Assembly (NCBI GenBank): GCA_009733775.1 | Contig: WOGZ01000052.1 | Location: forward strand, 85,485 to 149,484 | DNA length: 64,000 nt | Direction: 5' to 3' | Source: Alectoria sarmentosa | Lineage: Eukaryota > Ascomycota > Lecanoromycetes > Lecanorales > Parmeliaceae | In this document: positions 56,261 to 64,000 of the stretch, one piece after another | Numbering within the stretch: the first letter of the stretch is position 1 | How the letters are laid out: each line of letters begins with the position of its first letter | Made by a program: the position numbers and the translations under genes | Notes under the pieces: model-generated | Databases searched by the model: none | Told to the model about the DNA's origin: nothing | The model's input: the letters and a program-made list of their open reading frames with translations, nothing else

Positions 56261-57487
56261 ATGGCAACTCCTACCTCTTCCAAGCGTTTCGTGGTCCTGA
56301 GTCTAGCTGAGCTTCAAAAATACCCCACCACGACCGCTCTATACGAGATTACACTTCCATTCGTCAACACCGATAATCCTTTCGACAAACCTCTTGAGTG
56401 CAGCTGCCCACGGCCTAGACCTGGTTGTTGGTCTGAAGCTGTATGCCAAGGCTGCGATCTTTCAGTCTCATTCGCCAAAGTCAAAGCAAAAGCCATCAAA
56501 CAGACTGAAAAACGCTGGGTCGCAAGTCCATCCTCCCGATTGTTTCTCGAACTTCTAAAAAGAGAAATCTAACGCCATATGTGTAGTGGTTCTCCGCAGC
56601 GCGTAAGCTTGATGACAGACTGGGCAGGCGTCTCGGCACGCTTCGATTTTTACCTCTAGAGATACGCGAGATGATCTGGTGTGCGGCCATCGAAAACTAC
56701 AAGGATACTTTCAAGCGAGGCTACATGAAGCAAAGTAACGCCCTTGGGAATGGGGGGGAGACCTGGCTCAAAGGGTCCCTGGACTTCGAACCGCCCCATG
56801 GCGATCACTCTCGGCCTCCCGGCACACTCACTCGACTCGACATCTTCCACATACAATCCTACTCTTTGGCCAATCGAGATTGGTACCATGAAGGCGCAAT
56901 GCATCTCCGATATGCGTCGCCGGAGGCTAAGGTCGAGCTTGAAAACGTCTTTGTCTTCACGAACGCTTTCACGTTCTCCTGTCCACGGGCTCTGGACCAC
57001 TTTCTCGATCAATTGTCAGAGTACCAGGGATCGCTGTTGCAATCTATTACTATCCAGGTATTTGGCTGCTTCGACTGCGAGCGCCATGACGATAGTCGGG
57101 AATTCGGTGTTCGCCCATCAATGAAGCCCAGCTGTCGAGCCTGGTTAGCAATCATTGAGCGCCTGCCGGCCACGCTCAAATTCGTCACATTTGAGCTTGG
57201 GATCTACGGAGTATCAACTGGCTTTCAGTTGGTCTTGGGAGGAGGGACAACCGAAAGAGATCCAAGGTATAAAGACTGTGGTGGACTTGTTGGAATTGAT
57301 GACCAAGAAGATCCAGCGACGGGCCCCTAGAGCGATGATTAATATGACTGGACTGGAGAAACGTTGCGAGGAGGATCGGGACATCTTGCAGACTATGCTG
57401 GATGAGATTACACCGTATAGCGAAGGCTTCAAGAAGTGGTCGGAGCAGTCCCGGAAGAATGGCATGGGTCATGGAAAGGAGCTGTAG
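56261..57487 (+). CDS. Fungal orphan, paralogue of the 46.6-kb F-box/2EXR-like gene
   Basis: Function unknown. Exons 56261-56525, 56600-57210 and 57275-57487 give 362 residues. Exon 1 encodes a Cys-rich start absent from the paralogue (CSCPRPRPGCWSEAVCQGCDLS, residues about 47-68). Exon 2 holds LGRRLGTLRFLPLEIREMIW, the F-box-like/2EXR pattern, and YQGSLLQSITIQVFGC. Exon 3 holds LELMTKKIQRRAPRA and an amphipathic end. The block order matches the gene at 46589. Intron 2 (64 nt, GTATCA donor) keeps the alignment. Intron 1 has a weak donor (GTCCAT) but a good CTAAC branch and CAG acceptor, so the exon 1 to 2 junction is the least certain part. A separate short gene for exon 1 is possible. Confidence 0.6.
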
Positions 57488-58355
57488 ACTATGACAAATG
57501 TAAACAGTGGAAAGATGACGAAAGGGTGGGGGTTTCAAGGCGGTATATGGCGGACCGAAAAAGTACGTTACATAGAGAGATGGAAAAGTTCAGAGAAAGG
57601 ATGACAAGTACAAATATGAATCAATAGACTAGGATAATCTTCTGAATAATCCACACACAAGCAACCCAACTCCATCTCTTGAAACCGAGCTTTCGGAATT
57701 ACAATCTGGCAGTTTACTGTCCCAGACATGGCGACACTTTGCTTCAGCTTGATTTCCAATGCAGCTTGCCGGGATTGCAGATACTCGGAGCAAACGTACG
57801 CGCCGGCAATCAATCCAAAAATGGGTATAAAAACCGGCAAGGACGTTTCTCACCGGCCGAGCGTTTGAGAAATATTTCATACCGCGTTGATGTATGTAAA
57901 GTTATTGGTATTGAAATAAGGTAGTATTCGGCTCTCGTGGTATTCGCTCCTCTCATCTTTTGTTCTTGTCCAACCTCCTCTGGTTTTTCTAATGCGATTA
58001 TTCTGTTATTCTATATGGTGTTATATGCACGAAATATCGGTGTTTTTATAGTCATGGATTGATAACACTTCGTTGAGGAAGTATATACGGTTGGCTTTTC
58101 ACCGTTTCCCTCCTACCTTCGTCCAACACCTACATTGCCGTGAGCAGACTTGGATCGGGTGAGCCGACTGGCACCAACCTCGAAGTTTTCAAGGAATCCG
58201 GTCCCCTCACAACACATCTCTGGCACCTACAGTCACTAATTCTAGCCCTGCTTACCATTTAGACTGGTCACCTACACCTCTTCCATTTCCATTTTCCCAA
58301 ACTTCGCTGTTCTTTACCGAGAACTGCGGTGGCTATATCGTCGCCGTCTACTACA
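57488..58355. other. Intergenic, with repeat copy B
   Basis: 868 bp between two plus-strand genes. The 57725-57975 segment is the second copy of the dispersed repeat. The promoter of the F-box-like gene should lie in 58000-58355. Confidence 0.6.
57725..57975. repeat. Dispersed ~250-bp repeat, copy B
   Basis: Counterpart of 55180-55430, same orientation, diverged by substitutions and small indels. Lies ~240 bp after the stop of the 56261 gene. Confidence 0.75.
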
Positions 58356-60001
58356 ATGTCAGCACTCAAACCTGATGTATTTATCCCGGCTCTCAACACG
58401 GACGTTCTCACCATCATATTTGAGGAACTGCTTAATAGCGCCGACATTCCATGCGACCAACCAAATTGCTGGGACAGCTTTCTTAGTCTTCGACTCCTTT
58501 CGAAACAGCTGAACGATATAGTCGTGCGTGTCGGCTTCCGCCAAATATCATTAGGCTCTGGGATTCTCGAATGCTTCAAAACTTATCTACAAGTTTACTG
58601 CCAGAAGACCTTGGAGCAACCATGGTCTCCTCATACACCGGAGTCTGTCCAGGCTCAACTCGAAGTTGCGGAGTACACACGCACATACACTCGTCATATC
58701 TGGTTCGATTATGAATGCTCTAACCTGGATTGGTCGTGGGTGCCAGATATGCTAAACTCACAGCAAAATCTAACGCATATAACGTATGTTCTTGGTCTGT
58801 CTCTCTCTCTTCAACAGGCTAGACTGACACATTTTCTCGCAGTTGGTCGTATTGGCCCCTCAGCCAAGGTATCAGCGAGTCAATTCAATACGAAGTGCTT
58901 GCGTGTCCGCGGTTCCGTGCAAGATGGCCAAAGCTGCGTATCTCTCTTGAAGGTTTTTACAATGAAGAAGCAGTGCGATTTTATCCACTGTTCGTGAATG
59001 TCGTGTCATCTACGGATCGCGGCGTCAGGTATAAAGACGTCAAACACGCCCTTGTCACCAGGATGAAGAAAATACTCCTTGCGAGCCCGAAGATGGAGGT
59101 ATTCGATCTGGTTTTGACGAAGGGTGACGATGTGGCTGTCAACTGGGATATCAAGGAGGGGGAGAAGCTCCCGCCATTCAAAGACCTAGACCTGCGCAAT
59201 GTTGATTGGGTCTTCTCTCCAGTCGAGGCCGTGGGTTTTTGGGACTGGTCCAAGATCACACACTTAACAATGACCAAAGTTCCCATCATCCCGTTCCTCA
59301 AAACGGTTACGCCAAAGTACCTCTCGGGGGTTCGCACGTTTAAGACGGACTGTTGGGGTTCCGAAAATAGCATCGAGGAGGCAAGCAGACTACTATGCGA
59401 CCTCGTCCAAAATATTGCAACCCTAGAAGGGCTGGAAATGAAGTGCAGCTTCAAAAGTCATTTCAACCAGTGTTTTCCACCGGTCATCAAGCACGGGCCA
59501 ATTCTTCGTTCGCTTTCCCTACGCAATTTCCATAGACCACAGGATGACCTGGACTCGCACTTTGTCCTCTCTATCAAAAAGCTTACTGCTCTCCGCTGTG
59601 CCTGTCCGAATCTGACTGAATTGGAAATCGACATCAAGCTCAACCTGAAAGACTTCCAAAGGACTGGAAGCATCCTGACCACCACAATTGCCTCTTTCAG
59701 AAATCTTCGAAGCCTCTCGCTACACTCTTGGATACCTCACCCGACACCAACCACCAGATGTCGCGAGGTCCTTGGCCTAGTGGAGCCAACGGCAGGTCTC
59801 TGGATGGAGGACTTGATGTCTTTGAAACTTGGAGCACAGTTCGATTGTGTGCGGTTGTATCTCGAGATGCCGGGCACCAGCTTCCCCCATGAACATCATT
59901 TGGATTTGGGTGAGGGTGTACAGGGTGAAGCGTCCCTATATGTGCGGTGTCATTCATATTATTGCAAGTGGGGAAGATTGTTGAATTATGATGAGATGTA
60001 A
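58356..60001 (+). CDS. F-box-like/LRR-like fungal protein
   Basis: Exact function unknown; probably a substrate adaptor of the SCF ubiquitin-ligase type or a member of the related fungal families. Exons 58356-58783 and 58843-60001 (59-nt intron, GTATGT donor) give 528 residues. The first ATG is at 58356; an upstream in-frame codon is GTG. The N-terminus reads IPALNTDVLTIIFEELLNS, then WDSFLSLRLLSKQLNDIVV, the pattern of an F-box helix pair. The remainder has repeated Leu-rich segments (LTHLTMTKVPIIPFL, LRSLSLRNFH, LTELEIDIKLNL, LRSLSLHSWIP) spaced like irregular leucine-rich repeats. It lies just downstream of another F-box-like orphan, in the same orientation but with no sequence similarity beyond the N-terminal pattern. 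Confidence 0.75.
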
Positions 60002-61936
60002 TGTGAAGAATGGTTTGTTTATTTCCAAAGCTCCCCTGGAGCTATCCTCTATGTAGTATGAAAGTATGTGGCTGGCCAGACAAAAAGATTGTATGGAATG
60101 AGTGAAATGGCAAGGTGTTTGTGCGCGTATACTGGAGCGAGACAGATGGTAATTATATTGGGAGATTGTAGACCCAATCTAGACGCTGACACTGCGTCCA
60201 GGTAACGCTGCTCTCATATCCTCGCCCAATATATACAACTTAACAGCGCTATCACTTCACCAAATCTAATACACCGACGTAGATGCTGAATGATCGCTTT
60301 AAAGATCTGTAGGACTTTGCCTGTCCCAATGGAATTGGAACATTGGGAAGGATACAGAGTACTCGCCTAGTGGTAGTGCAGGGTCCTTGCTTGATAGGCC
60401 TACCTGGGGTCGCATCCATGGGCTGATTACTCTCAACATTTGAGATCTACCGCAAGCTCAGAGGCGGAACGATTCACAAGCTCGGGAATCAAGAAAGGCT
60501 GCTTCGATAAGGGCTATCAACGCTTCAAGTTGGCCATCCGCATGGTCATTCTCAGAGCAGATGTCAGGCGCAGGTTGGGAATGTTGAAGTCTCATGTAGC
60601 TGAGCGTATATCATTGGACCATTTTGTTGCTTGCAAAGTTGTTGGTATTCACAGCATCATGACAGAGTAAATATGTGCTGGGGCGCAGGCTTCCCAGTAG
60701 TGGAAAGCTTGGAAGATCTCTACAATTGATTAATACTTGTTTTTTTACGCTCGGGGGAGACCCCCGGAACCCCCCTTTCCCTCCGGGGGCTCTTCGAGGG
60801 CTCTTCGAGGGCTCCTGCCGGAGGGGCTGTCGAAGCAAACTCGAAGTCATGATATATGATACATTATATATGGGACTTCGAGCTTGCTTCGACAGCCCCT
60901 CCGGCAGAAGCCCTCGGAGAACCCTCAAAGAGCTCCGGAGGGTAGAAGAGTTCGAAAAAAAGAGTCTGTCAAAGGCTCAAAGCACTCAGAAGGTTTTTAA
61001 AAAAAATCTCATTTATCATAAACGTTTTGATCCATCAGATCAAATTTCATGAAACAACATCATTCGAAAGCGCGTATTTGGATCTATAACTTTATTTATT
61101 TATCTTATTATCATATTTTATGCGTTACGAAAGGAATTAAAAAGAGTAGAATATAAAAAGTCGATGTTCGAGGTTCAGCCTTATGGTATGACCTGTTTGA
61201 GACGTACCCGCGTTTAGGTCGAAAATGAAGAAATAAGGTGAGTTTTAGCTTGAAAATCGTGAAATCTGAAGGTTTGATTGGTGGAACCTTGTTTTAAGCA
61301 TATAGACACTTTTCCTGCATAACTTTTGACCATGAAGAAAGCAAGCTTTCCAAATAGAATTTCTCAGAACAATGCCAAGAAAAGACGGGATCTAAAGGGC
61401 CGACGCTAGCTAGGCTCTAGACCAAGCGTCGGGGACTAGAATAAGCTAATGCCGAAAGCCCCCCGCCTTTTTATTTTCCTGCCACGCGCAAAGATCTCCG
61501 ACCTCCCCACATACTTTAGGTATGGCTTTTATGAAGCCACGTCTTGCTCTTTCTTCATTTGACTTTTTTCCTTTTTTTCCAACTCTCTCTACATCCTCTC
61601 TTCTCTATCTTCCATATCCTCTTCGTTTCATCACACTTTCTGCGTTATACGGAAGCTGTCGAGTGGCCACCTCGCCGTTTGCGACGGAAGCTCGTCCGTC
61701 ATCATCCTGTTCCGGCGAACGAAGAGTGCATCGCTGCACCCCACAAGCCTCCATTCCTCTTCCAGTAGCTTGCATCTGCAAGAGCTAGCAGCTGCATCTC
61801 TCATTCCAATTGGCGCAAAAGCAGAGGGGGGGTTTTTTGAAGCCGAGATATTCTGCCTGCCTGGTTTCAGGATCGGTAGCAGGATCGCCCTACGAAGGAG
61901 ACAGTCACTCTAATCGTCACTCTACCGTTTGCGTCA
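60002..61936. other. Gene-free interval with GC-rich hairpin in AT-rich DNA
   Basis: 1.9 kb between two plus-strand genes. A GC-rich inverted repeat (60777-60945) is set in AT-rich DNA (60960-61200). The last 400 bp (61500-61936) are C/T-rich and likely the promoter and leader of the coiled-coil gene. Frames of up to 125 codons cross the hairpin, but their composition follows the repeat. Confidence 0.65.
60777..60945. repeat. Long hairpin: two 71-nt inverted arms
   Basis: Left arm 60777-60847 and right arm 60875-60945 are reverse complements over 71 nt. The inner ~32 nt (GCCGGAGGGGCTGTCGAAGC onwards) differ at one position, and the outer part differs mainly by transitions. The loop is 27 nt and itself AT-rich and partly palindromic. 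Just upstream, 60752-60770 holds CGGGGGAGACCCCCGG, a further small palindrome. Confidence 0.9.
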
Positions 61937-63436
61937 ATGCCCCAGGTCTTCTCCACTACCAAAATTTCACCTCGCTCCCACCTACCATCCAATACAGTCT
62001 CACATTCACAAACTTTGAGCGACATTGCCAGCAACCCACCCGCTTGTACTCCACCCCATGATGCCTCCCAGAATCGTCTTGAACCACCAGACTCAGCATC
62101 GATAGCACAGCCAACGCGCTACCAGTCCACCTTTGACCGTCCTATCGCCGAGCCGACTAAATCACATCAGCGAACATTTACAGAGTTGGCCCGTTCCACC
62201 GGTGACCTGCCACCTCTCACAACTCGATCTTCCGACTCCAAAACCTTGCCCACCTCTCATCTTTCGATCGTACCTCAACTCGACCCGTCCTCACAACCAA
62301 ACATTTTCCACTACTCTCCACAACAGTCGCGGCAGTCATCCCCAACGCGATCTACCAGATTCTCCATATTCACAGGCAAATCGGAAGAAAAGGCTGGAAA
62401 GCTCGCGGATTGGTTCAACGGCGAGTCTGAACCTATCAGCATCGGAATCATACCCTCGACGACGAAGGAGAAGGGTGGTGATCCTTTAGATACCGCCGCC
62501 GAGCAGTCCGACATACGACCTACTAATCTGCTCCAGCGGCTCTCGACTGCGCAGGTAATGCCAAAGCCTGCAATGGCAAGTCGCTTTTCTTTCTTCTCGA
62601 GCAAGGCCTCCTTGGTGAAATCTACGCCGCTGCCGGACGAGCTCAGCGATGAGCTATTGAACATGGACGTCAGCGCCGCTCTGTTTCCTAACGAACCCGC
62701 GAACCCCTTTTCGCCCGCTGCATTCAAAAACCTACAGCTGCAAGCCGAAGGCCTGCTATCACGATTACAAACGGCCTACAAAGAGCGCACAATAGCCCTG
62801 CGCGACATGATTGCAGAGAAGGAGACTGTAGCCGAAGAGTCGGAAGGCCATGAAACTCGAGCGAGACATCTGAAGATGCAACTCGATGGTGTGACAGCCA
62901 AATTTGCCGAGCAAGACGAAGCCATGATGAACTTGGTGGACGAGCTGGCACAGGAGAAGCAAGCGCGCCGAGAAGAGGAAGCAAGAAAAAGAACCATACG
63001 AGTCGTTGGGGACGTTACTGGTCCAAGCATCGGCCGCCGCGGCCTCAGTCGCTCAAACACACTTAGCGACTCTGGCTTTGAGTCGGAAGACGAAAGCTCT
63101 ACCGATAGCGTCTTCTCAAGACGGAACGGCGCTCAATCGCCCACTATGTCCGTCTCATCCGCTTCAACTGCGAACTCCCCAGATATCTACCGAACGCCAG
63201 AACTTCATATGCCAGTATCAACCGCGCAGATGGCGCGTCTTCGCTTGCCCCATGGTCAACCTGGTGCGAAAGGCATGTCTGCACATTCTTGCATCAACTG
63301 CGAAGGCGTCAGAGCATCGGAAGTTTGGAGCGTTGTGGGCATTTTGAAGGAGGAAAACGAAGGCCTGAAGCATCGGGTGGGAGAATTGGAGGGTGCATTG
63401 GATGGGTGTTTGGATGTGGTGGGGAGACTGAGCTGA
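61937..63436 (+). CDS. Fungal coiled-coil protein, unknown function
   Basis: Not recognised beyond a fungal hypothetical. Intronless, 499 residues from the ATG at 61937. The first half is Ser/Thr/Pro-rich and disordered, with repeated basic-aromatic words (STRFSIFTGKSEE, ASRFSFFSSKAS). A coiled coil occupies about residues 265-355 (LQAEGLLSRLQTAYKERT, LVDELAQEKQARREEEARKR). After a Ser-rich stretch with SRSNTLSDSGFESEDESS, the C-terminus has a CxxC (SCINCEGV) followed by a Leu-zipper-like helix (ILKEENEGLKHRVGELEGAL). The layout suggests a cytoskeleton- or cortex-linked scaffold, but this is inference. Confidence 0.8.
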   Translation: MPQVFSTTKISPRSHLPSNTVSHSQTLSDIASNPPACTPPHDASQNRLEPPDSASIAQPTRYQSTFDRPIAEPTKSHQRTFTELARSTGDLPPLTTRSSDSKTLPTSHLSIVPQLDPSSQPNIFHYSPQQSRQSSPTRSTRFSIFTGKSEEKAGKLADWFNGESEPISIGIIPSTTKEKGGDPLDTAAEQSDIRPTNLLQRLSTAQVMPKPAMASRFSFFSSKASLVKSTPLPDELSDELLNMDVSAALFPNEPANPFSPAAFKNLQLQAEGLLSRLQTAYKERTIALRDMIAEKETVAEESEGHETRARHLKMQLDGVTAKFAEQDEAMMNLVDELAQEKQARREEEARKRTIRVVGDVTGPSIGRRGLSRSNTLSDSGFESEDESSTDSVFSRRNGAQSPTMSVSSASTANSPDIYRTPELHMPVSTAQMARLRLPHGQPGAKGMSAHSCINCEGVRASEVWSVVGILKEENEGLKHRVGELEGALDGCLDVVGRLS

Positions 63437-63733
63437 TTGTAATCCTTTTGCCAACGGAGTTTGAGAATTTGCTTTCACAAAAAGATTGGACAATGAGGCG
63501 TACGTTGGCTGATACTGGACAATGCAGACTTGGAAATGAATGCTCGGCGCGCTGGAGGTCGTTGATTGGACGCAAATAGTGTATTGATGTTGTATGGTTG
63601 TCACAGGTGGTAAACGGCGGCTCTGTCAAGTGCTGACTAGTCTCTGTTTAATATAATATATTCCTCCCTTCACTGGCCCCTCTTTTTCCACATCATTTGT
63701 AGGTTCACAACTGTTTTGTTCAAGGATTCTTCT
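63437..63733. other. Intergenic, convergent 3' regions
   Basis: 297 bp after the coiled-coil gene, T/A-rich, compatible with 3' UTR sequence. Nothing else seen. Confidence 0.45.
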
Positions 63734-64000
63734 TTATAAATCATGTATATATTGCTTGCTGTCGAGCAGGAATGTATCTTGTTTCTTACTTCCTCCAGAG
63801 ATAATGGATCTGAGCCAGCTTGCAGGGTATTTTTCCCGTTCAATCATGCCCTGCCCTGCCATTTCTAACTCTGGATTTCCGGGATCGGAATCGTCTGCCA
63901 AGGCATACATATTTACTTCCGTGCTTTCATTCACACCATTTTCCCACTTCTCTTTGGCTCTGGGTTTGTGTGCGGTTATGGGGGGGTTTTTTTCCCGCGG
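63734..64000 (-). CDS. Possible 3'-terminal exon of a gene running off the window
   Basis: A minus-strand frame ending at 63734 stays open to nearly the window edge with no ATG at its start, so if real it is the last exon of a gene beginning beyond 64000. The visible end has ALADDSDPGNPELEMAG, then an acidic/basic tail ending in SKQYIHDL. A TTT-rich acceptor-like tract and AG lie near 63961 on this strand. No family was recognised; it could also be chance. Confidence 0.3.
   Translation of the reverse strand, partial: PREKNPPITAHKPRAKEKWENGVNESTEVNMYALADDSDPGNPELEMAGQGMIEREKYPASWLRSIISGGSKKQDTFLLDSKQYIHDL

Noticed and set aside
60360..60440. tRNA-like words (CTAGTGGTAGTGCAGGG and GGGTCGCATCC) with flanking AGAGTA/TACTCT.
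   Set aside because: The T-arm does not pair and the distances to the would-be acceptor stem are wrong; at best a decayed tRNA-like or SINE fragment.
60675..61052. 125-codon frame across the hairpin.
   Set aside because: The amino-acid pattern mirrors the inverted repeat and shows no family features; it is not supported as a gene.
1..64000. Searched for transposases, reverse transcriptases, CRISPR arrays, biosynthetic clusters and rRNA genes.
   Set aside because: No motif or repeat pattern of these was found. Decayed or short elements may still be present.

Overview
The window is nuclear DNA of a filamentous ascomycete (Pezizomycotina). The evidence is the gene content (a Cla4-type PAK kinase, a Pos5-type NADH kinase, Ctr9, Dcp1, a fungal alpha-actinin and a PL20 polysaccharide lyase) together with the gene structure: many short introns of about 36 to 75 nt with GTANGT-like donors and CTNAC-like branch sites. 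I cannot place it below that rank from sequence alone. It is not a biosynthetic or virulence cluster. It is ordinary housekeeping sequence mixed with fungal-specific hypothetical genes and some unusually long non-coding stretches.

Layout. 0.3-3.3 kb: PAK kinase CLA4 (+). 3.3-5.6 kb: gene-free, with TG, CT and CAG microsatellites. 5.6-8.8 kb: NADH kinase POS5 (-) and a PlsC-type acyltransferase (+), diverging from a shared promoter. 9.3-13.1 kb: CTR9 (+), a Paf1-complex scaffold. 13.1-16.1 kb: gene-free low-complexity DNA, first pyrimidine-rich, then purine-rich, then an array of short AAATTC-type words. 16.2-18.8 kb: a large disordered protein with a CRIB-like motif (-). 18.8-26.1 kb: a 7.3 kb stretch with no gene I can support. 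26.1-28.1 kb: an unrecognised protein with a 24-nt microexon and a disordered Lys/Gly-rich tail (-). 28.1-29.7 kb: old, diverged repeats. 29.7-32.0 kb: six-exon alpha-actinin (-). 33.0-33.7 kb: a small orphan gene truncated by a 40-bp tandem duplication (-). 34.3-35.1 kb: about 200-bp tandem repeats. 35.8-37.8 kb: an orphan multi-exon gene with one unresolved splice (-). 38.7-38.9 kb: a 29-residue two-exon Cys-rich mini-protein (-), divergent from a quinone-oxidoreductase-like MDR enzyme (39.4-40.3 kb, +). Then follow a PL20 lyase (-), a DUF89 phosphatase-family protein (-), a GMC oxidoreductase (-), and a 2EXR/F-box-like orphan (-). 48.3-49.7 kb: a T5orf172/GIY-YIG-like protein (+). 50.1-54.3 kb: DCP1 (-) and an OCRL-type inositol polyphosphate 5-phosphatase (+), divergent. 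56.3-60.0 kb: a paralogue of the 2EXR-like orphan and an F-box-like protein (+). 60.0-61.9 kb: a GC-rich 71-nt-arm hairpin in AT-rich DNA. 61.9-63.4 kb: a coiled-coil protein (+). The last 0.3 kb may hold the 3' exon of another gene (-).

Functional links are loose. CLA4, the CRIB-like protein, alpha-actinin and the OCRL-type phosphatase could all serve polarity, actin and membrane traffic, but nothing suggests co-regulation. The points most worth follow-up are the 29-residue CxxC protein, the long hairpin near 60.8 kb, the two approximately 200-bp degenerate repeat arrays, the 40-bp frame-shifting duplication, and the duplicated segments around the 2EXR-like gene. Exon boundaries were derived by hand from splice consensus and reading frame and need RNA evidence.
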